A DNA stretch of 64,000 nucleotides from CAYPHY01 sp964410625 (GTDB taxonomy: Bacteria; Chloroflexota; Anaerolineae; Promineifilales; Promineifilaceae), in NCBI GenBank assembly GCA_964410625.1, contig CAYPHY010000022.1:9958-73957 (forward strand), read 5' to 3'. Below, in pieces: positions 57,387 to 64,000 of the stretch. Position 1 is the first letter of the stretch. The number at the start of each line of letters is the position of its first letter. A program made the position numbers and the translations under genes. Under the pieces are notes generated by a model, which was given only the letters and a program-made list of their open reading frames with translations, searched no databases and had not been told where the DNA came from.

Positions 57387-58704
57387 ACTTCCCCCCATTC
57401 ATCGCATACACCAACGCATCCTCAAACTTCTGCAAGGTCTCGGCCGCGTCCGCTTCGGTGTGGGCGGCGCAGATGAAGTAAGGCTCAAAGCCATCACCCT
57501 CAATCATCACGCCGTTGTTGGTCATGTGCTGGTGGATCACTTTCATCATCGTCACATCCGTCTGGTGGATTTCGCGCCAATCACGCAGCTTTTTGTCGGT
57601 CAGGCAGATGCCAAACATCGCCGGGACGCCGTTGACCACATGGGGAATGCCGTGACGAGAGAGGATTTCGCTGCTGCCGTCCATCACCATGCGGCCGATC
57701 TTTTCAATCTGGGGAAAGACCTTGCCCGTCTGCATCAGTTCCAGGGTGGCATCGGCGGCGGCCGTGGCGACCATATTGCCCGTGTACGTTCCCGCCTGGA
57801 ACACCTTGCCCCAGGCAAAGTGCATCATAATATCGTGCTTGCCACCGATGGCGGCGATTGGGTAGCCGTTACCCAACGCCTTTGCATAGGTGGATACATC
57901 AGGGATCACGCCAAAGTACTCCCGCGCACCACCGGCCGCAATGCGAAAACCGGTCTTCACTTCGTCGAAGATCAAGACAATGCCATACTGGTCGCACTGT
58001 TCGCGCAGGAACTCCAGATAGCCAGGCTGGGGCATCAGGCTATTGCTGTTACCCAAAACGGGTTCAACGATGATCGCCGCGATCTCTTCGCCGCGTCGTT
58101 GCAGAATCTCGCCGAGCACTTCCACATCGTTCCAGGGAGCCAGTTGCACCAACTGGCGCATCACTTCCGGAACGCCCTGGCTTTGTTTATAAGCGTGAGG
58201 GTCGGTACGCTCGCCTACCTGGTCAATCTTGCCTCCGGCCGTTGACCACAGCACATAATCGTGTGCGCCATGATAACTGCCCTCAAACTTCAGCACCACG
58301 TCGCGGCCGGTATAGCCCCGCGCCAATCGCAAGGCGTGCATCGTCGCTTCGGAGCCAGTATTGGTTAGCCGCACCAGGTCTACGCCGGGGCACATATCAA
58401 TGATGCGTTCCGCCACGCTTACTTCATATTCGTGGGTGGCGGAAAAGCTGATGCCATGATCAATCGCTTCTTTGACGCGCTGATTGACGAAGGGATCAGC
58501 GTGTCCGATGATCACCGGGCCATAGCCTAAGCGATAATCAATGTAACGCTTGCCATCAAAATCGTAGATATAACCACCGCGTGCATCGGCAACGACAGGG
58601 GTATCATCGTCACCGCGGTAACGAAAAACAGAGTTAACGCCATAAGGCATGACTTTACGCGCACGCTGATAAAACTCGTGTGACTTTTGACCATGTAGGG
58701 GCAT
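57385..58704 (-). CDS. Class III aminotransferase, glutamate-1-semialdehyde aminomutase-like
   Basis: 439 residues, PLP fold type I. GSEATMHALRLARGYTGRD, FEGSYHGAHDYVLWS, IFDEVKTGFRIAAGG and the PLP lysine in STYAKALGNGYPIAAIGG match the HemL-related branch of class III. The start has GAGG eight bases upstream. No heme genes are nearby. Its position with amine-oxidation genes suggests it transaminates an amine or omega-amino acid (for example 4-aminobutyrate) rather than making 5-aminolevulinate. The specific reaction is not determinable. Confidence 0.85.
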   Translation of the reverse strand: MPLHGQKSHEFYQRARKVMPYGVNSVFRYRGDDDTPVVADARGGYIYDFDGKRYIDYRLGYGPVIIGHADPFVNQRVKEAIDHGISFSATHEYEVSVAERIIDMCPGVDLVRLTNTGSEATMHALRLARGYTGRDVVLKFEGSYHGAHDYVLWSTAGGKIDQVGERTDPHAYKQSQGVPEVMRQLVQLAPWNDVEVLGEILQRRGEEIAAIIVEPVLGNSNSLMPQPGYLEFLREQCDQYGIVLIFDEVKTGFRIAAGGAREYFGVIPDVSTYAKALGNGYPIAAIGGKHDIMMHFAWGKVFQAGTYTGNMVATAAADATLELMQTGKVFPQIEKIGRMVMDGSSEILSRHGIPHVVNGVPAMFGICLTDKKLRDWREIHQTDVTMMKVIHQHMTNNGVMIEGDGFEPYFICAAHTEADAAETLQKFEDALVYAMNGGK

Positions 58705-58787
58705 ATTAGAACCTCGGTTTTTTTTTATTGCTTGATTCGACAGGTCGAAGTAGGATACTCAAAGGATCAATTTAGGGCAAGAATAGT

Positions 58788-58940
58788 GGAGAGTGAGGAG
58801 TGGAGCGTGGAGAGTTAGAGATGGGGAGATTAGGAGACAGAGAGACTGATAACCGATTACCGCTCACTGCCCACCACCTCCTGCCAACTGACTATTTGCG
58901 GCTTGCCACCTGCTACTTGCCACCCGCCACTGCTTGCCAC
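58788..58940. repeat. String of partial repeats from four families
   Basis: In order: gtggagagtgaggagtggagcg; gagatggggagattaggagacagagag (GA arm); gataaccgattaccgctcactg; and gccacctgctacttgccacccgcc (complement of 7891-7953). No complete palindrome. It occupies the divergent region between the aminotransferase and PotD-like genes. Apart from repeats, 58705-58955 shows no other feature. Confidence 0.82.
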
Positions 58941-58955
58941 AATGGAGAAGGAGAA

Positions 58956-60137
58956 ATGAAGAAGAACTTAGGATTGTTGTTCAGTATCCTGTTGATGTTG
59001 TTGTTGATCGCTTGTTCCGGGGGGCCTGGGGGTGGACCAACGGCCGGTGATGCCGAGCCGGACGCGGCCGACGACACAACAGACACAGCGGCCGAAGAAG
59101 GCGGCGAAAGCGACACCCCCGAACTAGCTGAAGAATTGAGCGTCTATAACTGGAACGATTACATCGATGAAGAAATTCTCGCGGCGTATGAAGAGGAGTA
59201 CGGCGTGGAGATCATTTACGACACCTATGCCTCCAATGAGGATTTGCTGGCTAAGCTGCAAGCGGGGGCAACCGGCTATGATGTCATTTTCCCCTCTGAC
59301 TATATGGTGGCACAGATGATCGAATTAGGGCTGCTGGCCGAAATTGACGCCGAGAGCCTGCCTAACTTCGCCAATGTTGGGGATGATTTCAAGAATGCGC
59401 CCTTTGACCCCGGCAACGCCCATTGCGTTCCCTATCAGTGGGGAACGACCGGCATCGCCTATCGGGCAGGGCATGAGTTTCTGGAAGAAAACCCACCAAC
59501 CAGTTGGGCTTATTTATTCGATCCGGAACTACTGGAGCAATATTCAGATGGTGGTGTCAATGTGTTGAATGACCAGCGCGAATTGCTGGCGGCCGCGCTC
59601 TTCTACCTCGGTTATTCCCCCAATACGACCGAGCGAGCCGAACTGGAGGCAGCACGCGACCTCATCTTAGAGGCCAAACCCTTCTGGAAGACGTTCAACA
59701 GTGAAGATTACGACGACACTTTGTTGGTTCCCGATGAGGTGGTCATGTCCCAAGCGTGGAGCGGCGACGCAGCCACCGCCTACTGGAACACCTATGATGA
59801 AGAGACCGAGGATGGCAACTGGTATTATGCCATCCCGGAAGAAGGGGCCGTGAAGTGGATGGACAACATCTGCATCCCCGCTTCCAGTGAACGATATGAG
59901 ACGGCCGTGCACTTTATGAACTACTTGCTCGATCCTGAAGTTGGCGCGGCGATCACCAACTTCACCTATTACGCTAACCCGAACGAAGCCGCCAAAGAGT
60001 TCATTGAGCCGGAAATACTCGAAGACCCCAGCATTTACCCCTCGGCCGAAGTACAGGCCAAGCTGGAGTGGCTGACCGACCTGGGGGATGCGATTTTCAT
60101 TCAGGATGAGATGTGGACGGTGATTAAGGGACAGTAA
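58956..60137 (+). CDS. Polyamine ABC transporter substrate-binding lipoprotein, PotD/PotF-like
   Basis: 393 residues from ATG 58956, preceded by GGAGAAGGAGAA. Signal II peptide with lipobox LLIAC. An Asp/Glu-rich linker is followed by the PotD-type domain: ELSVYNWNDYIDEEILAAYE, YDVIFPSDYMVAQMI, HCVPYQWGTTGIAYRAG, and PSYP-like end. Spermidine/putrescine binding is the expected role. The permease and ATPase genes normally adjacent are absent, so it is an orphan in this window. Divergent from the amine-oxidation genes, which supports a shared polyamine theme. Confidence 0.92.
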   Translation: MKKNLGLLFSILLMLLLIACSGGPGGGPTAGDAEPDAADDTTDTAAEEGGESDTPELAEELSVYNWNDYIDEEILAAYEEEYGVEIIYDTYASNEDLLAKLQAGATGYDVIFPSDYMVAQMIELGLLAEIDAESLPNFANVGDDFKNAPFDPGNAHCVPYQWGTTGIAYRAGHEFLEENPPTSWAYLFDPELLEQYSDGGVNVLNDQRELLAAALFYLGYSPNTTERAELEAARDLILEAKPFWKTFNSEDYDDTLLVPDEVVMSQAWSGDAATAYWNTYDEETEDGNWYYAIPEEGAVKWMDNICIPASSERYETAVHFMNYLLDPEVGAAITNFTYYANPNEAAKEFIEPEILEDPSIYPSAEVQAKLEWLTDLGDAIFIQDEMWTVIKGQ

Positions 60138-60243
60138 GGCGGTAATCGGTGAGCGGTGAACAGTTATCGGTAAGCGGAAAAGAGACTAGGAGACTGTTTA
60201 GCGATTACCGATAACCGATTACCGCTTACTGCCGACTGCTTAC
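60138..60243. repeat. Palindrome, cggtaatcggtgagc family, interrupted by GA word
   Basis: aaggcggtaatcggtgagcggtgaacagttatcgg is mirrored by gcgattaccgataaccgattaccgcttactgcc, with gagactaggagactg in the loop. It supplies the stop of the SH3 gene on the minus strand. Confidence 0.9.
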
Positions 60244-60803
60244 GGAGAAGGCGCGGCGGACGGTTCGAGGAAATCACCGGCCACCCAGCCTTCGGTGCCA
60301 TCTTGTAATCGCACTTGCCACCATTGGAACTCGCCACCAGCGGTAGGGCCACCCAGGATTAACAGTATGGCCCCTTCACCGGCAATCGTCACCGGCTGGT
60401 TGCTGGTGCTGGGGCCACCCCGTACCGTCACCCCTACCCCACCGGTGTTGACAACAGCCGCATAGAATCCCGGCGTAATCTCCGGCGGAGCAACGGCCGG
60501 ATCGCGGGTGGGAGCGGGTGTAAAGGTTGGCTCCGGCGTGATGGTTGGCACAAACTCGGTCGCGGCGACCGTCGGCCGCGGCGGGGCAGTCAGGCGAATG
60601 ACTGTTGGACCAGGGACGGCCGCTTGCTCCTCTGGCGGCCGAGCCAAATAACCACTAACGAGGGCGAAAGCAACCCCCAAAACAACGAGTGTGATCAAAG
60701 TACCAAGCCCTAACCACGCCCAGGGCAGCGGCTCTCGCCGGGTGCGATTGGTGTTGGTACTCGTTTTCGTTCCGTCTGTCGGTTGTCTATGATACTGAGC
60801 CAT
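60240..60803 (-). CDS. Membrane-anchored SH3-domain protein
   Basis: 187 residues. A cytoplasmic N-terminus (about 26) precedes one helix (WLGLGTLITLVVLGVAFALV). A Pro/Thr linker follows, then a bacterial SH3 (SH3_3) domain from about 115: AAVVNTGGVGVTVRGGPST and EFQWWQVRLQDGTEGWVAGDFL. Such domains bind peptidoglycan or peptide ligands. One base separates its start from the upstream gene's stop, so they are co-transcribed. Confidence 0.85.
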   Translation of the reverse strand: MAQYHRQPTDGTKTSTNTNRTRREPLPWAWLGLGTLITLVVLGVAFALVSGYLARPPEEQAAVPGPTVIRLTAPPRPTVAATEFVPTITPEPTFTPAPTRDPAVAPPEITPGFYAAVVNTGGVGVTVRGGPSTSNQPVTIAGEGAILLILGGPTAGGEFQWWQVRLQDGTEGWVAGDFLEPSAAPSP

Positions 60804-60804
60804 A

Positions 60805-61854
60805 CTAAATCTTTGGATGTTGCTTCAAGCGGCGTGGAAGATTGGGGATTGTCAGGGCTTGACGCAGATCGGCCGCATATGCGCTCGGCCGCAGCCCGCA
60901 GAAGGTTGCAAAGCGATAGCCATTGGTCGCCGTCCCCCAGGGGGTGACAAAAGCAATCCCCAACGCCGGTTCGGAGGCGGACTCAATTTGCGCCAATAGC
61001 CCTTTTTGCGCTTGCTCCCATTGCGACCAGACCTCATCCCAGCTTTGTCCTTGATTGGCGGCCGAGAGTGCGCGATCAAACGACTCATAAGTCGCTGTTG
61101 TCACCGGAAAGGCGAGTGGCCCCTGTGCCAGCCGGGCCAGCGTTCCAGCGCCAAACTTTGCCCAACCGGTGAGCCGTCGCGTCAGTTCTAGCAGGTCTGC
61201 CCCGTTCACTATCGGCCGCGAACCTCTTTCTTCCGCTGGAACGAGAGCCACCACTGTCTGCCATTCCTGACCGGTAGCGCGAACCAATGCTTGCAAAATA
61301 CGCTTTGGCCCCGATTGGAACAGTTGGTTGTGTTGGTTGTTTTCTGAAAAGTCGGTTCGCCACTCTTTCAATTCGGCCGCGTGCCTGGCGTCATGGAGAA
61401 AACGCCCCCGCGCCCAGGTGCGCATCGAGGTTTGCCAACCCGATGAGAAGCGAATTCGCCGGTGCAGTAGCCCATCGGGGACCTGTCCCAGCAGTACCAA
61501 AAAGCCACGCCGTTCCTTCAGGCAGATCGCCAGCGACTCCTCCAAAGACAGCCCCTGGAATCGTTGCTGGTTCTCTTCACTCAAGGCCGCTTTTTCTTCG
61601 TCTGATAATTCAATTTCATCCTGGCGGCCGTCTACTACCATGCTCATCCATCGGGTATAGAACGCATCCCAAAAGCCGATATGGGCCAGCAAATCCTTGG
61701 CTGTCCAGCCTTGCTCATTCATAGGATAGCGACATATCATGTCGGCCGGTAGCCCCCAGTATTGTTGTAGCAGATAAACACGCTCGGCCGCCAGTCGCGC
61801 CAGTAGTTGTTTGCGCCAAAGGGCCAGTGCATCAGGGTCTGAATCCTTCAACAT
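60805..61854 (-). CDS. Tandem DinB-like (ClbS/DfsB-type) protein
   Basis: 349 residues with two related four-helix-bundle domains (about 10-170 and 185-340). The first has MNEQGWTAKDLLAHIGFWDAF and ARGRFLHDARHAAELKEW, giving a three-His arrangement typical of metal-binding DinB proteins. The second keeps LLELTRRLTGWAKFGAG but its equivalent His cluster is weaker. ClbS-type members hydrolyse colibactin, but that role should not be assumed. Co-transcribed with the SH3 gene downstream. Confidence 0.75.
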   Translation of the reverse strand: MLKDSDPDALALWRKQLLARLAAERVYLLQQYWGLPADMICRYPMNEQGWTAKDLLAHIGFWDAFYTRWMSMVVDGRQDEIELSDEEKAALSEENQQRFQGLSLEESLAICLKERRGFLVLLGQVPDGLLHRRIRFSSGWQTSMRTWARGRFLHDARHAAELKEWRTDFSENNQHNQLFQSGPKRILQALVRATGQEWQTVVALVPAEERGSRPIVNGADLLELTRRLTGWAKFGAGTLARLAQGPLAFPVTTATYESFDRALSAANQGQSWDEVWSQWEQAQKGLLAQIESASEPALGIAFVTPWGTATNGYRFATFCGLRPSAYAADLRQALTIPNLPRRLKQHPKI

Positions 61855-62015
61855 GCGCGTAAGTGTACCATAATCAGATTGCGTATAGTGTGGTTTGGAA
61901 GCAGCAGGGCATAGAAAATGCGTTAAAATACGCGCTATCCTCGGTCATTTCGGCCGTCAGGCAGCATCAGGAAGGATTTTCCACCTATTTCCCCATAAAT
62001 TGCCGTCTGCCGATC

Positions 62016-62885
62016 TCAATTATACCGGCTGCGCTCCAGGGACTCGGCCGTTGTTTCCAATGGTGGTAATTGTTCTGTGTCGAGCGTTGGCTCCAGTAAT
62101 GGCTCCATGCCTATGAGTTCACCTTCATCCGGTGGCTCCGGCGTACGCAGCCAGAAAATGATCCCGACGCTGAACAAGGCAAATATGCCCAATAACAGTT
62201 CCGTTACATATGGCCCCCACTGTGAGGCAGCGACAACGGCCGTGAAATTGAGCAAAGCGTGCCAGAGGATCGCCAGCACCAGCCAAAAGAGTTGGCGGCG
62301 CACAAAGACTTGCATCACCAACAACGACGCCGAGAGATGGAACGCTAGCGCAAACAGTCGCTCCAACGCACCAAGCAAAACCCCATGCCAGGGAACATCC
62401 AGGATCGCCCGGATTTGTTCTTGGAGCAGTGCCATCTCTTCGGCCGGAACCCCTGGCAATGGTTGACCTTCAAGGATGAAATACCAGGCGAACAGATTGA
62501 TTAAACCGATCACGCCGAGAAGAATCGCCTCAATGCCGCCATGCCCCGCGCCGAGCATCAACCCGCGCCCCCAGGTGCGAGCATCTTTGGCCCAAAAGCG
62601 GTAAGTGAGATAACGCGCTACCTCTTCAAAGACACCGGATGAGAGGCCAAGAAAAGTTGCGACGATGAGCAAGTTGGGTAAGGCGGCCGTATTGTCTGGC
62701 AGCAGCCCCGACCGTTGCACCGCGAAATTAAAAGGGATATGCAAAACCTGCGAGGCGACAAACGTCACCGCGCCAATGCCGAATAATCCCCAGCGCGCGC
62801 CCCGCTTGCGAGCAATCCACCACCCTAGAACAATGGGCATGATAATCATCAGCAGGAAATTGAGGGCAAAGACAAAGTAGATCAT
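62016..62885 (-). CDS. YhfC-type intramembrane metalloprotease
   Basis: About 289 residues from ATG 62885, seven or eight helices. Conserved charged membrane motifs SSGVFEEVARYLTYRFWAKD (EExxR), GAGHGGIEAILLGVI (GxGHGGxE), AFHLSASLLV and LWHALLNFTAV supply the Glu/His residues of the YhfC/CPBP-like protease group. A soluble acidic tail follows from 250. An intrinsic terminator lies in its 5' leader, about 75 bases before the start, hinting at attenuation. Substrate unknown. Confidence 0.8.
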   Translation of the reverse strand: MIYFVFALNFLLMIIMPIVLGWWIARKRGARWGLFGIGAVTFVASQVLHIPFNFAVQRSGLLPDNTAALPNLLIVATFLGLSSGVFEEVARYLTYRFWAKDARTWGRGLMLGAGHGGIEAILLGVIGLINLFAWYFILEGQPLPGVPAEEMALLQEQIRAILDVPWHGVLLGALERLFALAFHLSASLLVMQVFVRRQLFWLVLAILWHALLNFTAVVAASQWGPYVTELLLGIFALFSVGIIFWLRTPEPPDEGELIGMEPLLEPTLDTEQLPPLETTAESLERSRYN

Positions 62886-62959
62886 GGTTAAATTATTCCA
62901 CAACTTGTCCAGAGGAGCGAATAGTTGCCCAGAGAAGGAGAATGAGGGGAATGATCCAC

Positions 62960-62988
62960 AAAAAAAGGCCGGGATGGCTATCCCGGCC
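62960..62988 (-). terminator. Intrinsic terminator in the yhfC-type leader
   Basis: On the minus strand GGCCGGGAT-AGCC-ATCCCGGCC forms a perfect 9-bp GC-rich stem with a 4-base loop, followed by seven T residues. A textbook terminator, pointing toward the YhfC-type gene. Confidence 0.9.
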
Positions 62989-63235
62989 TAGTGTCGAACA
63001 GAAATCACAAACCCTACTGATTATTCGTCGATTGAGCGCGAATAAACGCCGATAACTCGCCACCGCATCGGCCGTCAAACGTTGTCGAGTGCAGACAGTC
63101 CAGTTTCACTTTAGGCAACTGGGACAGCCTTTGGGTTGGTGAACCCGCCGTTTGCCAGCCAAGCTTGCCAAATTCTCTTTAGTAGTTTGACTCTCACGCT
63201 CTCACGCTTCGATGACGGTGGCTTATCTATATCTT
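62966..63235 (-). ncRNA. Candidate structured leader or small RNA ending at the terminator
   Basis: About 270 bases upstream of the terminator hold no credible protein gene. They contain local inverted repeats, including CCAGTTtcactttaggcAACTGG (63100-63122, within gacag/ctgtc-type outer pairing) and gggttggtgaaccc (63133-63146). The transcript could be a riboswitch-like leader for the downstream protease gene or a free small RNA. No known riboswitch, 6S, SRP, RNase P or tmRNA signature was recognised. The 5' end is a guess. Confidence 0.35.
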
Positions 63236-63289
63236 ATACGAGTCACCTGTGGAACATGGATGACAAACGTCACCTTCCACTCATGACAT

Positions 63290-63319
63290 TTGTCCAGAGA
63301 TAAAGAGCATGGTTACAAT
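63290..63319 (+). promoter_or_regulatory. Probable promoter of yigZ
   Basis: TTGTCC (63290-63295), 18-base spacer, TACAAT (63314-63319). The -10 ends six bases before the ATG, so the transcript would be leaderless; no Shine-Dalgarno is present. Confidence 0.5.
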
Positions 63320-63325
63320 AGCCAG

Positions 63326-63976
63326 ATGTCCGACCATTATTTGATACCGGCGGCCGAAACGCGAACGGAGATCAAAGTCTCCAACTCGCGCTTCATCGCC
63401 ACGGCCGCGCCGGTCTTCAGCGTGGAGGAGGCCAAAGCTTTTATCGGCCGTATTCGCGCTGAGTTCAGCGACGCCAGCCATAATGTCCCCGCTTACATTA
63501 TTGGTCATGGGCCGTCGGTGATCAGCCACACCAGCGACGACGGCGAACCATCAGGCACAGCCGGACGGCCGGTGCTGGCCGTTTTGCAAGGGAGCGGGTT
63601 GGGCGACATCGCCGTTGTCGTCACGCGCTACTTTGGCGGCACGAAGCTGGGAACGGGTGGGCTGGTCCGCGCTTACAGCGACGCCGTTCGTGAACTGCTG
63701 GCTGTCTTGCCCCGCGCCCAAAAAGTCCCCACGCACACGGTGATGATTGACGTTCCCTATCACCTTCTGGAGCGTGTCCGCTTACTGATTGCCGCCCACA
63801 ACGGCCGCCTCCTCGACGAATCCTTTGCTGCTGAGGTGACTCTTTCTGTGCAGTTCCTGGTCGAACGCTTCCCAGCGTTTACGGCCGCGCTACAAGAACT
63901 CTCCCTCGGCCAGCTAGAACCCACCATCATCGAAACCAACGAAGCGACCATCATGCCGATTGAAAATGAACAATGA
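63326..63976 (+). CDS. yigZ: YigZ/IMPACT family protein
   Basis: 216 residues. Blocks SRFIATAAPVFSVEEAKAFI, SHNVPAYIIGHG, TSDDGEPSGTAGRPVL and VTRYFGGTKLGTGGLVRAYS define the UPF0029/IMPACT N-domain; the C-terminal ferredoxin-like DUF1949 part follows (about 140-205). In eukaryotes IMPACT modulates Gcn2; bacterial function is not established. ATG 63326 lies directly after a -10 element. The tail ENEQ and TGA are read from the aacaatgag repeat. Confidence 0.93.
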   Translation: MSDHYLIPAAETRTEIKVSNSRFIATAAPVFSVEEAKAFIGRIRAEFSDASHNVPAYIIGHGPSVISHTSDDGEPSGTAGRPVLAVLQGSGLGDIAVVVTRYFGGTKLGTGGLVRAYSDAVRELLAVLPRAQKVPTHTVMIDVPYHLLERVRLLIAAHNGRLLDESFAAEVTLSVQFLVERFPAFTAALQELSLGQLEPTIIETNEATIMPIENEQ

Positions 63977-64000
63977 GACAATGAGACAATGAACAATGAG
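63964..64000. repeat. aacaatgagacaatgag repeat, cut by window end
   Basis: Left arm of the family seen complete at 42921-42994. It starts within the last codons of yigZ; the mirrored arm lies beyond the window. Confidence 0.85.

Noticed and set aside
58800..58955. N-terminal extension of the PotD-like protein
   Set aside because: It reads through a string of intergenic repeats; the lipoprotein signal peptide and a strong Shine-Dalgarno place the start at 58956.
62893..63078. 61-residue minus-strand frame before the YhfC-type gene
   Set aside because: It runs straight through the intrinsic terminator and has no coding signature or ribosome-binding site.
63133..63146. tRNA T-arm-like GGGTTCACCAACCC on the minus strand
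   Set aside because: Stem and loop lengths do not fit a T-arm and no acceptor, D or anticodon arms surround it.

Overview
The window is GC-rich, gene-dense bacterial chromosome. Several things point to a Chloroflexota lineage, probably class Anaerolineae: a locus of Chlor_Arch_YYY (DUF2298) and TIGR03663/Agl23-type membrane proteins, which are known mainly from Chloroflexi and some archaea; RF2 with a classical programmed frameshift; SelA; TrmFO; and many surface proteins with Thr/Pro-rich stalks. The taxonomic call is an inference from family distribution. No rRNA, tRNA, CRISPR array, transposase or prophage was recognised.

Layout. 1-10.4 kb is a forward housekeeping run: trmFO, a MuiA-like protein, hflX, an M20 peptidase, an acyl-CoA dehydrogenase, xseB, ftsY and prfB (frameshifted). 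10.5-12.7 kb carries xpt-guaA (guanine salvage and synthesis) on the minus strand. 13-14.9 kb has a polyprenyl diphosphate synthase behind a good sigma-70 promoter and a lone CoA-transferase A subunit. 15.0-15.6 kb holds a foreign-looking DUF4160/DUF2442 pair. 15.6-20.5 kb (minus) has sufE, a DinB-like gene, a lipoprotein and a DnaE-type polymerase of the DnaE2 size class. 20.7-27.6 kb has two uncharacterised genes, selA, tsaD translationally coupled to a histidine kinase, an AlaX-type editing protein and a Crp/Fnr regulator. 27.8-42.9 kb is the most distinctive region: two YYY/DUF2298 membrane proteins (1745 and 882 aa), a third multi-pass GT-C-like protein, an ECF sigma/anti-sigma pair and an Agl23-type protein ending in an NHL propeller. 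It looks like an envelope glycan or surface-glycosylation locus. 43-54.3 kb is mixed: SDR, EamA transporter, MOSC protein, broken SRPBCC gene, DUF218 protein, renalase-like flavoprotein, surface TIM-barrel hydrolase, UvrD-type helicase, HigBA-type toxin-antitoxin, UbiA-like protein, truncated Nudix gene and a secreted protein. 54.4-60.1 kb is a polyamine/amine catabolism cluster (ALDH, DAO-type oxidase, class III aminotransferase, divergent PotD-like lipoprotein). 60.2-64 kb has an SH3-domain protein, a double-DinB protein, a YhfC-type membrane protease behind a leader with a strong terminator, and yigZ.

The most unusual feature is not a gene. Nearly every intergenic space contains a short imperfect palindrome built from reiterated words. 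I count about ten word families, for example gagactgggagatt/aatctcccagtctc, cggtaatcggtaagc, cgcagagacgcagag, cacgaat, aacgaattaacgcg and tagcgcgatttgg. They usually sit directly against stop codons, often supply the stop codon and the last residues of a protein, and in several places lie in frame inside membrane-protein genes at predicted loops. In addition the palindromic hexamer CGGCCG is strongly over-represented in native genes (12 copies in 1.14 kb of selA by hand count) and missing from the two toxin-antitoxin-like modules. This resembles the HIP1 situation in cyanobacteria and gives a handle on which genes are recent arrivals.
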